Shown in pieces: positions 17,947 to 30,068 of a stretch of DNA of 64,000 nucleotides. The notes beneath the pieces were generated by a model, which was not told the origin of the DNA, searched no databases, and worked only from the letters and a program-made list of their open reading frames with translations. Positions within the stretch are counted from its first letter, which is position 1. The number at the start of each line of letters is the position of its first letter. The stretch spans positions 1-64,000 of the forward strand of contig JAUQQA010000006.1 of the NCBI GenBank assembly GCA_030550095.1. The letters run 5' to 3'. The DNA comes from Chloroflexota bacterium (GTDB lineage Bacteria > Chloroflexota > Anaerolineae > J036 > Brachytrichaceae). The position numbers were made by a program, and so were the translations under genes.

Positions 17947-19401
17947 ATGACCAACATGACCGTGCCAGAAGGTAACCTGATCACGCCCGAGATCATCGGC
18001 GTGCGTGGCACATCTTCTGGAAACCCTGCACCTGAAACACCGCTTCCGAAAGGGCACAGCGTCTCACCTGATTACAACCTAACGCCGCAGACGATGTGCC
18101 CGGCGTTTGGTAGCTTGCGCGTGCTCACGCGCATTGACGGCGTGCAAACGGCAATGGTGACCGACACCGGCTGTTTGTACGGCTTGACCTTCGTGACGCA
18201 CTTCTACGCCGCGCGCAAAAGCATCGCCGCGCCAGCGTTCGGCACGAAAGAGTTGGTCGCTGGCAATGTTGCCGAAGCAGCGATCGCCGCGTGTGTGGAG
18301 GCGAGCAAGGTGCCGGGCACGAAGCTGATCGCGGCGATCTCGCTGTGCGTTGCTGAGACTGCTGGCTTGACCGAAGAAATGTTGCCACCGCAGATCAACG
18401 GGATTGACGTGATCCTGGTGCGCGTGCCCGCATACGCTATCCACTCGCATCCTGAGGCGAAAGACGTGGCGATCAACGCCATTCTGAAGAAGTACGCGCC
18501 GCCGCGCATGGAGACCACGGCTGAAGGCGTGGAGAAACCCATGACATACGACGGCAGCAACGCCGAGGAAGAGGAGCTGCGCCGCAAGGTGATCATGCTC
18601 GGCGAGTTGTTCCCTGCTGATCCGATCTCGGTGGACACTGTGCTCAAGCGGTTGGGCAGTGGCTTGGCGGCAACGTTGCCGTCGCGCAACTTGGACGACT
18701 ACAAGTTGGCGCGGCGCGTGGGTGCCATCGCTGCTGTGCATCCGTTCTACAGCGGCAGCGTGGCGACGTTGCGCGCCGCGGGCGTGCCGATCATCACGGG
18801 CGCGCCGGTCGGTCCTGAGGCGAGCTACAACTGGATCAAGGCTGTTGGTGCGGCGCTCAGGCTCGATCCAGCACTCACGGAACAAGTGGCCTCAGAGGAG
18901 CGCGAGAAGTGCCGCGCGATCTTGCAGCGGTTCTCGCTAAAAGGTCGCCGCATTCACGTATGCGGCTACGAGGGCAACGAGTTGCTTTACGCGCGCTTGT
19001 TGGTGGAGGCCGGCGCAGAGGTGCCTTACATCAGCACCAGCATTCAGAAATCGCTCTACACCGCTGCGGACGAGGCATGGCTCAAGGCGCGTGGCACGCG
19101 CGAGATCGTGTATCAAAAGACGCTCGAGCAAGATATCCGCGCGCTAGACGTGTACAAGCCCGATCTCGTTCTGGGCACGACGCCGCTGAGCGCCGAGGCG
19201 AAGCAGCGCGGTATCCCAGCGATGTACTACACAAACATGCTCAGCGTGCGCCCGCTGTTCCTCAGCGCGGGCTTGGCGGGGACGATCCAGCTAATCCAGG
19301 AGGCGCTGGAGCGCGCGCCGCGTTACGAGTGGATGCGCGAGTTCTTCGAGGGCCCGCGCGCACCAGAACCGCAAGCGGCGGTGATGAACACGCTGGATTG
19401 A
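17947..19401 (+). CDS. bchY: Chlorophyllide a reductase subunit Y
   Basis: 484 residues. With BchZ it forms the catalytic component of chlorophyllide a reductase, related to the nitrogenase MoFe protein. Diagnostic MCPAFGSLRV at 50-59 supplies a cluster Cys (C51), and C76 lies in DTGCLYGLTF. Further conserved parts are PPQINGIDVI, the GAPVGPEASYNW region and YYTNMLSVRPLF near the end. A strong AGGAGGAG site precedes ATG 17947. Its partner bchZ is not next door: a terminator and the convergent sdh operon follow. Confidence 0.93.
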   Translation: MTNMTVPEGNLITPEIIGVRGTSSGNPAPETPLPKGHSVSPDYNLTPQTMCPAFGSLRVLTRIDGVQTAMVTDTGCLYGLTFVTHFYAARKSIAAPAFGTKELVAGNVAEAAIAACVEASKVPGTKLIAAISLCVAETAGLTEEMLPPQINGIDVILVRVPAYAIHSHPEAKDVAINAILKKYAPPRMETTAEGVEKPMTYDGSNAEEEELRRKVIMLGELFPADPISVDTVLKRLGSGLAATLPSRNLDDYKLARRVGAIAAVHPFYSGSVATLRAAGVPIITGAPVGPEASYNWIKAVGAALRLDPALTEQVASEEREKCRAILQRFSLKGRRIHVCGYEGNELLYARLLVEAGAEVPYISTSIQKSLYTAADEAWLKARGTREIVYQKTLEQDIRALDVYKPDLVLGTTPLSAEAKQRGIPAMYYTNMLSVRPLFLSAGLAGTIQLIQEALERAPRYEWMREFFEGPRAPEPQAAVMNTLD

Positions 19402-19514
19402 TGAGTGGTGAGGGAAAGTGCGTGAAGAGGGTGGGCGGGATACACATCTACGCGTGACCCGAGCATAGCTGTTAAGGGCGAAAATTTGCCCCTGAGTTGC
19501 TTGAAACACGCCAA

Positions 19515-19566
19515 ACACAACAAACAGAGGCACATGCGAAAGAAGCAAGTGCCTCTGTTGTTTTGC
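19515..19566. terminator. Bidirectional terminator between bchY and sdhB
   Basis: Perfect 10-bp inverted repeat (ACAGAGGCAC 19524-19533 and GTGCCTCTGT 19549-19558), with an A-rich left flank and a TTGTTTT right flank, so it can act on both strands. It sits between convergent operons. Bases 19402-19514 hold no recognisable gene. Confidence 0.8.
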
Positions 19567-19584
19567 TAGGGCGTGATGCTTGAG

Positions 19585-20292
<708 letters not shown>

Positions 20293-20310
20293 CGTCACTG
20301 CCCTCCGTGT

Positions 20311-22086
20311 TCAGTACTTGCGCTCCTCAGGCGCGTAGCGCGTGATGCGCACGGGCTTGCTGCGAACTTCCAGCCTGCCGTTTTTCCACACCATCGAGTG
20401 CTTGAGGAAGTTGACGTCGTCGCGTTGAGGATAGTCCTCGCGGTAATGCGCGCCGCGGCTTTCCTGTCGCCAAAGCGCGCTGTAGGCAGTGACCTCAGCC
20501 AACTCAAGCAAGTTGCCCAGCTCCCATGCCTCCATGAGGTCGGTGTTCCATTTGTAGCCTTTGTCGTCAATGCGGATGCGCTGGTAGCGTGCTTGGAGGT
20601 CGCGGATGTGGTCAATCGCTTCCTCCAGGCCAGCGCCCGTGCGATACACGCCCACCTTGTCGTCCATCAGCGCTTGGAGTTCTTTTCGGATCGCGCTTGG
20701 GCGCTCGGTGCCATTGCTGTTGCGGATGCGCTCGAGTTGCGCAGCACCCTCTTTGGCTGCGGCGTCGCGGTTGATTGGGCGGAAGCTGGCTTGCTTAGCG
20801 TACTCCGCCATGCGGATCCCACCGCGCTTGCCGAACACCACGAGGTCCACCAGCGAGTTGGTGCCAAGGCGGTTCGCGCCGTGCACGCTCACGCAGGCGA
20901 CCTCACCAGCCGCATAGAGTCCTTCGACGATGCGACCGGTCTCATCCGCGAGCACTTCGGCGTCATTGGTGGTGGGGATGCCGCCCATCGCGTAGTGGGC
21001 TGTGGGCTGGATCGGCACGGGCTGCGTGATGGGGTCCACGCCGAGATACACGCGCGCAAACTCGATGATGTCGGGCAGCTTCTGCTCGAGGTAATGCGCA
21101 TCCACGCGCTTGGGGTTGCCGTCTTCCTCAAAGTAGCGGTTGATTACCTCGGGGCGGAAGTCGAGGTACACGTAGTCTTTGCCGTCAATGCCGCGCCCTT
21201 CGCGGATCTCCTGGTAGATGCAGCGCGAGCAGATGTCGCGTGGAGCTAGGTCTTTCAAGGTGGGCATGTAGCGCGCCATGAAGCGCTCGCCTTTGCCGTT
21301 GATGAAGACGGCGCCTTCGCCGCGCGCGGCTTCGCTGAGCAAGATGCCGAGCTTGTAGATGCCGGTGGGGTGGAATTGGAAGAACTCCATATCTTCCAAT
21401 GGCAGGCCGCGCCGCAGCAACGCCGCGGGCAGATCGCCCGTGAGCGAGTGTGCGTTGCTCGTCACTTTCCACATCTTGCCGAAGCCGCCTGTGGCGATCA
21501 GCGTTGCCTTGCTGTGGAACACGTGGATCTCACCAGTCGCCAGTTCCACCGCGACCACGCCGTTGCACGCGCCGTTCTCCACCAGCACGTCCACCACCTG
21601 AAACTCGTCGAAGAAGGTGACGTTTTGTTTGATGCACTGCTGGTAGAGCGTTTGCAAGATCATGTGCCCAGTGCGGTCGGCGGCATGGCACGCGCGCATC
21701 ACGGGCTTCTTGGTGATGTTGTTGGTGTGTCCGCCGAAGCGGCGCTGTGCGATGCGCCCATCGGGCGTGCGGTCGAAGGGCAAGCCCATGTGCTCGAGTT
21801 CGATCACGGCGTCAATTGCCTCGCGGCACATGATCTCGACCGCGTCCTGGTCGCAGAGGAAGTCGCCGCCCTTGATGGTGTCGTAGGCGTGCCATTCCCA
21901 GTGATCTTCTTCGAGGTTGCCGAGCGCAGCGCTGATCCCGCCTTGAGCAGTGCCGGTGTGCGAGCGGGTGGGGTAGAGCTTGCTGATCACGGCAGTCTTC
22001 ACCGAACGGCTGGCGTGCAAGGCTGCCATTAGACCCGCACCACCAGCGCCCACAACAAGCGCATCAAACTGGTGATACTGTGGCAT
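20311..22086 (-). CDS. sdhA: Succinate dehydrogenase flavoprotein subunit
   Basis: 591 residues, full length. It oxidises succinate to fumarate and holds covalent FAD. The FAD Rossmann motif GAGGAG is at 13-18; the histidine that bears the flavin is H43 in [10 protein letters not shown]; the catalytic stretch FQFHPTGIY and [13 protein letters not shown] are present. An ACTCCT sequence on the plus strand (AGGAGT on the coding strand) marks its ribosome site. A membrane protein gene separates it from sdhC and sdhD. Confidence 0.97.
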   Translation of the reverse strand: MPQYHQFDALVVGAGGAGLMAALHASRSVKTAVISKLYPTRSHTGTAQGGISAALGNLEEDHWEWHAYDTIKGGDFLCDQDAVEIMCREAIDAVIELEHMGLPFDRTPDGRIAQRRFGGHTNNITKKPVMRACHAADRTGHMILQTLYQQCIKQNVTFFDEFQVVDVLVENGACNGVVAVELATGEIHVFHSKATLIATGGFGKMWKVTSNAHSLTGDLPAALLRRGLPLEDMEFFQFHPTGIYKLGILLSEAARGEGAVFINGKGERFMARYMPTLKDLAPRDICSRCIYQEIREGRGIDGKDYVYLDFRPEVINRYFEEDGNPKRVDAHYLEQKLPDIIEFARVYLGVDPITQPVPIQPTAHYAMGGIPTTNDAEVLADETGRIVEGLYAAGEVACVSVHGANRLGTNSLVDLVVFGKRGGIRMAEYAKQASFRPINRDAAAKEGAAQLERIRNSNGTERPSAIRKELQALMDDKVGVYRTGAGLEEAIDHIRDLQARYQRIRIDDKGYKWNTDLMEAWELGNLLELAEVTAYSALWRQESRGAHYREDYPQRDDVNFLKHSMVWKNGRLEVRSKPVRITRYAPEERKY

Positions 22087-22122
22087 CCCAATTCACTCCT
22101 GTTTGAATCGAGTCAGGTTCAT

Positions 22123-22150
22123 CGCGTCAGCGCAATCGTGTGCTGGCGCG
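22123..22150 (-). other. Hairpin in the spacer before sdhA
   Basis: A 12-bp inverted repeat with a 4-nt loop. The two non-Watson-Crick positions are G-U pairs when read on the plus strand but A-C mismatches on the transcribed minus strand, so stability there is moderate. No T-run follows. It may set the sdhA/sdhB mRNA end or processing after the inserted gene. Confidence 0.4.
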
Positions 22151-22157
22151 ATCAGCG

Positions 22158-24170
22158 TCACTTCCGCTCTTCGATACTGACCCGCGTTGGAATTGTAATG
22201 ATAGGCATGTTAGGTGCAAGCGGATCGAAGTACACGGCGTTCTTCTTCTGGTTGGGGTCGAACAGGCTCATCGCAAGCGTATAGCTCCCAGCAGAAAGAT
22301 CCACTGGCACGTCGAGATAGACGCTGCTGACCAGCACGTGCCCGCTGCGCCATTGGTAACCCAAAAGCGCCGGCGCGCGATCCACCTGCAACAGCTCTTT
22401 GCCGTCGGCGTCGAGCAACTTGACGAACGGCGCGAAGTACCACAACCCAAACGGTTCATCTGGCATCGCGCCCACACGCCAGACGTGGACAATGGTGATG
22501 CGCTCGCCTGGCGTGGCACGTGTTGGTGCCTGGAGGTGCAACAGCCGCCAACCCTCGCCGAAGTTCACGGTTAGCGCATCGGGCGGCGGCGCGATCGCCT
22601 CGGGATAAGGCTGGCTGCGGTACACCACAGCACGCGCAGGGGTGCGGTCGGTGCGCTTCAGACCGCCAAGGTCGAACGAGAAGGCGCGCGCCAATGGCGG
22701 CGGCGTATCGTGATCCATGCGGATGGCGCAGGTGTCACCATAGGGCGTCACCTGCCAGATCGCGCCGGCTGCACGCGAGCGAAGTTCGCTGCGTGCCTGC
22801 TGAGCACTGCCCCAAAGGCTTGCCAACCAAAGCCCTTCCTCCTCGCCGACCAGCACGCGACACCCTTGGGCGCGCGCAATTGCTGCGAGTTGTTGCTGAT
22901 GGTGCAGTGAGAGGCTATAGAGACCGTCGTGGTGATAGGGAAATCGCAGTACGGCTTCGGTTTCGCCATGCGCGTTCCACGTCGAAAGCGCGGCGCTAAT
23001 CAGGGCTGTGCCAACTGCCAGCGAAGTCGCCCCTGCGCGCACGCGCTGCGCAAGCGTGCCGAACGGCGCGCCCGCAAGCACGTAGGGCAGGGGTGTGCTA
23101 AGTGTGAGATAAAACACGTGCACCTTCCAGTCGCGCATCACTGCGTTGCTGATCGCAAGCGCGCTGATCGTCGGCAATCCGCCCCAAAACAATAGCAGTC
23201 CGAGCCGATTTGCGTCTCGGCGCGCGTGCAGCACAGCCAGGGTCAGCCCAAAGCCGATCAGCACTTCGACGAGGTCAGCACGTGCATCGCTCAGTCGGTC
23301 GCGCAATGCGAAGAGAGGTGTATCGGCTTCCACAAAGGTGTTCTCGAAGTCGCGCCCACTGGCGAGGCGCAGGAAGTGGCGCAGCGCGTCGAGATTGATC
23401 TCGCCGGCGCGCGTGACCTCGTTGTAAGCGCTCGGGTTGCGCAATACGCCCTCGAGCGTGGTGCCGCTGCTGAGAAGTGCGCCGAACAGCAGCGTTGTGC
23501 TTGCGCCGAGGCTTGCCATGCCCAGGAGAAGCGCACGCCAGGGGCGAGGTGTTTGAGCAATCGCGCCTAGGAGTGTGCTGAGCGCAGTTTGAACAGCAAG
23601 CCCTGCTGCCACAAGATAGGTGTGCAAGCAAGCAGCAGCCCAAAGGCAACCTCCCAATAGGCGTTGCGTGTTGTGTTGCGCCAAGGCAGTGAACAACAGC
23701 CAAAACCCCAGCGCGCTCATCGCCTCGAGCGGTCCTTGCAACCATGCGCCGCGCGCTACCCAGCGCGACCACAGGCTGGTTGCAGCAAGCACGCCAGCGA
23801 GCACACCTGCTGCCTCGCCCCAAAGCGTGCGTGCTGTGGCGAACGCCACAGCCGCGACGACAGCGCCCAGCATGGCGTTCAGCGCAGTTGGCAGATAGGG
23901 ATGTGAGTCAAGGGCGGTGAGCAAGGCGTAGAAGTAACTCGTCCCAGCTGGGTTAGGGAGATTAATGCTTGCGGTGAGGCTTGCGCGTGGCAGATCGTGC
24001 CAACGCCCTTCAAGGACGGCTTCGAGGATGGCGATCCCCAAGCCGTGCGGCACGGCGCGGTCTAGGTTTTGCCGCACGTGTTCCAGATCGGCAATGCGAA
24101 ACGCAAGCGCAAGCCAGACGACAAAAAAGGCAGGCAGCCAACGGCGTGCCCACCTGACACATGCACTCAT
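22158..24170 (-). CDS. GT-C/ArnT-like polytopic membrane protein inserted in the sdh operon
   Basis: 670 residues. The N-terminal 430 or so have 10-12 hydrophobic helices and an acidic RIADLEH motif after the first helix, as in GT-C glycosyltransferases that use lipid-linked sugars. A C-terminal exported beta-rich domain (about 480-660) follows. ATG 24170 is chosen; the longer frame from 24221 would overlap sdhD. It starts 13 nt after sdhD and ends 71 nt before sdhA. The C-terminal domain resembles in style the last domain of the PASTA kinase at 47258-49210. Substrate unknown; no link to SDH is evident. Confidence 0.7.
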   Translation of the reverse strand: MSACVRWARRWLPAFFVVWLALAFRIADLEHVRQNLDRAVPHGLGIAILEAVLEGRWHDLPRASLTASINLPNPAGTSYFYALLTALDSHPYLPTALNAMLGAVVAAVAFATARTLWGEAAGVLAGVLAATSLWSRWVARGAWLQGPLEAMSALGFWLLFTALAQHNTQRLLGGCLWAAACLHTYLVAAGLAVQTALSTLLGAIAQTPRPWRALLLGMASLGASTTLLFGALLSSGTTLEGVLRNPSAYNEVTRAGEINLDALRHFLRLASGRDFENTFVEADTPLFALRDRLSDARADLVEVLIGFGLTLAVLHARRDANRLGLLLFWGGLPTISALAISNAVMRDWKVHVFYLTLSTPLPYVLAGAPFGTLAQRVRAGATSLAVGTALISAALSTWNAHGETEAVLRFPYHHDGLYSLSLHHQQQLAAIARAQGCRVLVGEEEGLWLASLWGSAQQARSELRSRAAGAIWQVTPYGDTCAIRMDHDTPPPLARAFSFDLGGLKRTDRTPARAVVYRSQPYPEAIAPPPDALTVNFGEGWRLLHLQAPTRATPGERITIVHVWRVGAMPDEPFGLWYFAPFVKLLDADGKELLQVDRAPALLGYQWRSGHVLVSSVYLDVPVDLSAGSYTLAMSLFDPNQKKNAVYFDPLAPNMPIITIPTRVSIEERK

Positions 24171-24183
24171 CAACAAGTTGCGC

Positions 24184-24639
24184 TCAGCGGATAGCGACTT
24201 CGCTCGATGCTTGAGCGCCAAGCACCAACGCGAGCAACCCGCCCAGCGAGATCACCGTTGCAATCGCAACGACGAGCGTCATCAAGCCTTTGTAGATCGC
24301 CGGGCGGTGTCCAAAGTAGTCGTAGGCGACTTGGCGTACGCCGTTGATGCCGTGCACCACAGCAAGCACCAACATCACGGCGTAATATGACCGGAAGAGC
24401 ACATTGCCGAGCGTAATCGGCTGTCCTTGCGCGCCCCAGAACACCACAGTTTGCGCTGTGGTGATCGCATGGGTGCCGATCAGCAGGTGTTGCACCCAAA
24501 AGTGCGAGAGCGCCAAGAACACCAACGCAAGCCCACTGTAGCGCATAAACAGCCACATCGCACGCTCGAAGCGCGCTTGCCCCTGCAGCGGCTGGATCTT
24601 GCGCACCGTGCGCCCTTGGGAAAGAGTGGTTGTCGTCAT
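24184..24639 (-). CDS. sdhD: Succinate dehydrogenase membrane anchor subunit D
   Basis: 151 residues, three membrane helices. With SdhC it anchors the complex and binds heme b and quinone. Candidate heme ligands are histidines in LSHFWVQHLL (helix 1) and VVHGINGVR (helix 2), the pattern of two-heme type SDH anchors. It lies 12 nt after sdhC. The assignment rests on length, topology and position beside sdhC, sdhA and sdhB. Confidence 0.85.
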   Translation of the reverse strand: MTTTTLSQGRTVRKIQPLQGQARFERAMWLFMRYSGLALVFLALSHFWVQHLLIGTHAITTAQTVVFWGAQGQPITLGNVLFRSYYAVMLVLAVVHGINGVRQVAYDYFGHRPAIYKGLMTLVVAIATVISLGGLLALVLGAQASSEVAIR

Positions 24640-24651
24640 CGTCGCCTCACC

Positions 24652-25053
24652 TCAATGCGCGAGGAAATGACTGATGGACTTGTATGCCATGATCGCCAAT
24701 GTGGGTGCAGTGAGCAAGGCGGTGATGATCAGGCTCAGGCGCGTCGCCAACTCCTGCTTCTCCCAAAGCTGTGGGCGCAGCTCCAAGATGGCGATGCGCG
24801 TGCCGTTCACAGCATGGAAGATCAGCAGGAAAGCGAGGAGCAACTCGCCAATGGCGAAAGGCGGCGTCTTGTAAAGCTCCAAGGCGCGCTCGTGGAGCGC
24901 GGGGTTGAACGCCGCCATGCTCATGCCGAAGATGTGAAAGCCCAAAAACACGACGATGCCCAGCCCGCTGATGCGGTGCAATAGCCAGAGCAAGTTGCCT
25001 TTTGCGCGGTAGGCGACGCCCTCACGGAAGGAGACAATCAAAGGTCTCAACAT
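24652..25053 (-). CDS. sdhC: Succinate dehydrogenase cytochrome b subunit C
   Basis: 133 residues, three membrane helices. The LLHRISGLGIVVFLGFHIFGM segment (about residues 22-42) is the SdhC signature with the conserved H-R-x-S-G and a following His. A second His (IFHAVNGTRI) is the likely heme ligand. ATG 25053 is preferred; TTG 25065 is in frame. First gene of the sdh operon; its promoter must lie in 25054-25213, where I see no clear -35/-10 on the minus strand. Confidence 0.9.
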   Translation of the reverse strand: MLRPLIVSFREGVAYRAKGNLLWLLHRISGLGIVVFLGFHIFGMSMAAFNPALHERALELYKTPPFAIGELLLAFLLIFHAVNGTRIAILELRPQLWEKQELATRLSLIITALLTAPTLAIMAYKSISHFLAH

Positions 25054-25213
25054 GGCTTGATCCAACCCTTACGAGAAAGTCAGGCGCGATTTGCCGCGCC
25101 CGCACTGCGAGAGAGTATATGACTGACCGCGTAGATGCGCCACTGTGAGGAATAACGAGACGAGGACTTGCGCTGCGCGTGGCGTGGATTGGGGATAAAC
25201 TGCCCATATCCCT

Positions 25214-26185
25214 ATGGAACGCACGATTCGCTTCCTGCGCGGCTTAATCCGCGTCCTCGGTGCTGCAGCGGTCTTAGCGGCAATGGGCATGTTCCTGTGG
25301 CTGCCCACGCAGCCCTGGGCAATCTTGCGCGTGAGTCTTTCGCCTGAGGTGCCGATGATCGCGATGCCGATCAGCGGCTACGACGCGCTGAGCCTCGCGC
25401 AAGGGTGGATCGGCGGTAGCGATCGCTTCGGTGCGCTCATCCAAGAGCTGAACGCGCGCTCTGGAGGCGAGCGTCTGCTCGCCGCCTATGAGCTGACCGA
25501 GCGGCAACAGCAAACAGTGCTCGGCTGGGCGGCACAGGCGCGCCCCTTGCGCCTCTACGCACTCGGGTTGACGGCGGCGTGGTTTGGCTTGCCCGCGCTC
25601 ACTGCGCTCGCGGCGCTCTTCGTGATGTTTAGCCAATCAACGTTCTGGGTGCAGCTTGGGCGCGCTTTGATGTTGATCTTGCTCGCCGCAGTGACCACGC
25701 TTTTCTTTGTCGGCGGGGGGGTGGTGGTGAGCGAGCGTCTCGATGCGATCATCGCTGCCTCTTTGGCACAAAATGCGCAGGGCTTTCCAGGGTTGGGGGT
25801 GATTGTGGTGGATGCGCTGCCGGCGCTCCGTGTGGGTCTGCAAAACGTGATGGATTTGCAAATGCTGTTCATCACAGGGGCGGTCGCTCTGCTTGGTGCT
25901 GTGGTAGCGTTGGTGGGCGCGGCGCTCTCTGCGCGACGACCTTCAATGGCGGAGCTTGGGCTGCTCATGATGAGCGCGCAAAGCGCCACGCTTGCAGCAG
26001 CAACACCCCCAACGATGCGCATGTCGCCTTCTCCCGCTCCGAGTGTCCTTCCAGCTCAAGAGAGCGCTGCTCCTCCGCCTCAGCAACCGCCTCAGCAATC
26101 GGAGCCGCGCGTGTGTCCGATGTGTGGCGCGGTTGCAACAGGCAACGAGCGCTTCTGTCGGTCGTGCGGCGCGCGTTTGAGTTAA
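25214..26185 (+). CDS. Membrane protein with a C-terminal zinc ribbon
   Basis: 323 residues. A hydrophobic N-terminal helix is followed by an exported stretch, three further helices (about 115-138, 148-172, 215-240), a Pro/Ala/Gln-rich linker and a C-terminal zinc ribbon (CPMCG...CRSCG, about 298-320). The ribbon should face the cytosol. A GGATAAACT box 12 nt before ATG 25214 may be a -10. It is divergent from sdhC and lies directly upstream of the Rubisco promoter. No family recognised; a membrane sensor or scaffold is possible. Confidence 0.6.
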   Translation: MERTIRFLRGLIRVLGAAAVLAAMGMFLWLPTQPWAILRVSLSPEVPMIAMPISGYDALSLAQGWIGGSDRFGALIQELNARSGGERLLAAYELTERQQQTVLGWAAQARPLRLYALGLTAAWFGLPALTALAALFVMFSQSTFWVQLGRALMLILLAAVTTLFFVGGGVVVSERLDAIIAASLAQNAQGFPGLGVIVVDALPALRVGLQNVMDLQMLFITGAVALLGAVVALVGAALSARRPSMAELGLLMMSAQSATLAAATPPTMRMSPSPAPSVLPAQESAAPPPQQPPQQSEPRVCPMCGAVATGNERFCRSCGARLS

Positions 26186-26189
26186 ATCG

Positions 26190-26198
26190 TGATACAAT
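26190..26198 (+). promoter_or_regulatory. Extended -10 promoter of the Rubisco operon
   Basis: TG-A-TACAAT, an extended -10, 5 nt after the stop of the zinc-ribbon gene. No good -35 at 17 bp. It precedes the leader hairpin and lies 110 nt before cbbL. A short repeat, CTTTG-ATT-CAAAG (26286-26298), partly overlaps the AAAGGAGGAG ribosome site. Confidence 0.55.
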
Positions 26199-26212
26199 TC
26201 ACACACAGTTGA

Positions 26213-27748
<1,536 letters not shown>

Positions 27749-27765
27749 ATTGGAGGTGAGACGCC

Positions 27766-28176
27766 ATGCGCCTGACCCAAGGAACGTTTTCCTACTTGCC
27801 TGATTTTTCAGACGAAGAGATCAAGGAGCAAATCCAGTACTGCTTGAACAACGGCTGGGCGATCTCCATCGAGCACACGCGCGATCCCCACCCGCGCAAC
27901 GTGTATTGGGCGCTCTGGGGCGCGCAGCCCATGTTCGATGTGCACGATCCAGAGGTGGTCATGCGCGAGATTCAAGCTTGTCGTGCAGCGTTTCCCAACG
28001 AGTACGTGCGCGTGAGCGCCTACGATAGCCGTTTGGGGCGGCAAGTGACGACGCTCCAGTTCATCGTGCAGCGCCCAAACCCAGAGCCAGAACTCGACCT
28101 CGAGCGCCTCGGTTGGCACGACCGCAGCCAGCGCTATGCGATCCGCGTCCATCGCGCAGGAGGTGATCCGACGTGA
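27766..28176 (+). CDS. cbbS: Red-type Rubisco small subunit
   Basis: 136 residues. It caps the octameric large-subunit core. The start [30 protein letters not shown] and the DPHPRNVYW motif are red-type. The C-terminal part beyond about residue 108 forms the extension typical of red-type small subunits, which fills the central solvent channel. GGAGGTGAG precedes ATG 27766. Its TGA overlaps the GTG start of cbbX. Confidence 0.97.
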   Translation: MRLTQGTFSYLPDFSDEEIKEQIQYCLNNGWAISIEHTRDPHPRNVYWALWGAQPMFDVHDPEVVMREIQACRAAFPNEYVRVSAYDSRLGRQVTTLQFIVQRPNPEPELDLERLGWHDRSQRYAIRVHRAGGDPT

Positions 28177-29042
28177 TCGACATCGCACAGGCATGGCGCG
28201 ATTCCAACCTCGAGGCGCTGCTCGACGAGCTAGATCGCGAGCTGGTTGGGCTACAGGCGGTCAAGACGCGCATCCGTGAGATCACCGCGCTGTTGCTGAT
28301 CGCGCGCCTGCGCGAGCAAGCCGGGCTTTCCACCGAGCGCCCCACACTGCACATGTGCTTCACCGGCGGGCCAGGCACAGGGAAGACCACCGTGGCGATG
28401 CGCATGGCGCGCATCTTGCATGCGCTCGGCTACTTGCGCAAAGGGCACTTGGTGGTGGCAACGCGCGACGACCTGGTGGGCCAGTATGTCGGCCACACCG
28501 CGCCGAAGACCAAAGAGGTGATCAAGAAAGCCATGGGCGGCGTGCTGTTCATAGACGAAGCCTACTACCTCTACCGCCCTGAGAACGAGCGCGATTACGG
28601 CCAGGAAGCGATTGAGATGCTGCTGCAAGCGATGGAAAACCACCGCGACGACCTCGTGGTGATCCTCGCGGGCTACAAAGACCGCATGGAGGTGTTTTTC
28701 CAAGCCAACCCTGGCTTCCACTCGCGCATCGCGCATCACATCCACTTCCCCGACTACACGCTTGAGGAATTGTTGGCGATCGCCGAACTCATGCTGCGGC
28801 AGCAGCATTACTTCTTCGACGAGCGCGCGCGCATCGCCTTCCGCGAGTATCTCGAGCGGCGCATGCAGCAGCCTCACTTCAGCAACGCGCGCAGCGTGCG
28901 CAATGCCATCGATCGCTTTAAACTGCGACAGGCGAACCGCTTGGTTCGACAGGGCGGCACCGTCCCCGTTGAGGAACTTTCACGTATTGACGCAGAAGAC
29001 ATCTACGCGAGCAGCGTGTTTCAAAAAGCTGTTTCTGCATAG
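28173..29042 (+). CDS. cbbX: Red-type Rubisco activase, AAA+
   Basis: 289 residues. CbbX removes inhibitory sugar phosphates from red-type Rubisco by pulling on the large-subunit C-terminus. Walker A GGPGTGKT at 65-72, pore loop YVGHTA at 105-110, Walker B VLFIDEA at 124-130, and a GYKDRM sensor segment. The start is GTG 28173, sharing bases with the cbbS stop. Length and gene order cbbL-cbbS-cbbX are standard for the red type. Confidence 0.96.
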   Translation: MIDIAQAWRDSNLEALLDELDRELVGLQAVKTRIREITALLLIARLREQAGLSTERPTLHMCFTGGPGTGKTTVAMRMARILHALGYLRKGHLVVATRDDLVGQYVGHTAPKTKEVIKKAMGGVLFIDEAYYLYRPENERDYGQEAIEMLLQAMENHRDDLVVILAGYKDRMEVFFQANPGFHSRIAHHIHFPDYTLEELLAIAELMLRQQHYFFDERARIAFREYLERRMQQPHFSNARSVRNAIDRFKLRQANRLVRQGGTVPVEELSRIDAEDIYASSVFQKAVSA

Positions 29043-29056
29043 GAGGGTAGCACACC

Positions 29057-30031
29057 ATGCATAGGCGCAGACCCGTGATCATGGGTATCGTTGGCGATAG
29101 CGCTGCGGGCAAAAGCACGTTAACCTTGGGTTTGGTGAAATTGCTCGGTGAGGACCGCGTGACGCATATCTGCACCGACGACTATCACAAATATGACCGC
29201 GCCGAGCGCAAAGCGCTGAACATCACCCCGCTCCATCCCGATTGCAACTACCTCGATATCCTCGAACTGCATCTTGAGCGCTTGCACTACGGGCAACCAA
29301 TCCTCAAGCCGGTTTACCTACACACCACAGGCACACATGGGCGTCCCGAGTACGTCATGCCCAAGGAGTTCGTGATTGTCGAAGGGCTGCTCGGCTTCTA
29401 CACGCCGACCATGCGCCAGTTCTACGACATCAAGGTGTATCTCGACCCGCCCGAGGAGTTGCGCCGGCAGTGGAAGATCAAGCGCGATACCGCCAAGCGC
29501 GGCTACACCGAAGCTGAGGTGCTCGCTGAATTAGAGCGGCGCGAGCCAGACTCTGCGGCGTTCATCCGCCCACAGCGCAACTATGCCGACATCGTTGTCC
29601 GCTTTTACCCCGATCCAAACCAAAACAGCGACAGCGCCCACTTGAACGTGCGCCTCACCTTGCGCCCCACCATCCCGCATCCTGATTTCTCCTATCTCCT
29701 GCACGAGGGCAGCCGCAGCGTGCGCCTCCTCCTCGAGCGTGACGCCAACAGGCCGGTGGACGTGCTCGAGATTGACGGCAACGTGAGCGCAGAAGAAGCC
29801 GAGCGCCTTGAACATGCTATCTGGCAACATCTGCCCGATTTGCGCCCGCTCCCTGCAGATGCGTTTGGCGACTTTCAAGAGCGCAACGAAGTGCGCCACA
29901 GCAACCCGCTCGCGCTGACGCAATTGCTGCTCGTCTATCACCTTCTGCGCCAGTACAACGACCTAGACCATCTCCCAATGGCTCGCCCCGTCGCCGCGCT
30001 CACTCGCCTTGGCTTGCTTGGCAGCAAGTGA
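29057..30031 (+). CDS. prk: Phosphoribulokinase
   Basis: 324 residues. It phosphorylates ribulose-5-phosphate to the Rubisco substrate; with cbbLS it gives the two enzymes unique to the Calvin cycle. P-loop GDSAAGKST at 13-21, a TDDYHKYDR substrate segment, IVEGLLGFY and WKIKRDTAKRG. Length and motifs (RRQWKIKRD, PQRNYAD) look like the cyanobacterial/plant class II rather than the shorter proteobacterial class I. The P-loop Cys used for thioredoxin control in plants is Ala here. AGGAGG lies upstream. It follows cbbX by 14 nt. Confidence 0.93.
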   Translation: MHRRRPVIMGIVGDSAAGKSTLTLGLVKLLGEDRVTHICTDDYHKYDRAERKALNITPLHPDCNYLDILELHLERLHYGQPILKPVYLHTTGTHGRPEYVMPKEFVIVEGLLGFYTPTMRQFYDIKVYLDPPEELRRQWKIKRDTAKRGYTEAEVLAELERREPDSAAFIRPQRNYADIVVRFYPDPNQNSDSAHLNVRLTLRPTIPHPDFSYLLHEGSRSVRLLLERDANRPVDVLEIDGNVSAEEAERLEHAIWQHLPDLRPLPADAFGDFQERNEVRHSNPLALTQLLLVYHLLRQYNDLDHLPMARPVAALTRLGLLGSK

Positions 30032-30068
30032 GCTTGCACATTCGCGCGCACGCAGCAAACGTTGCTTG

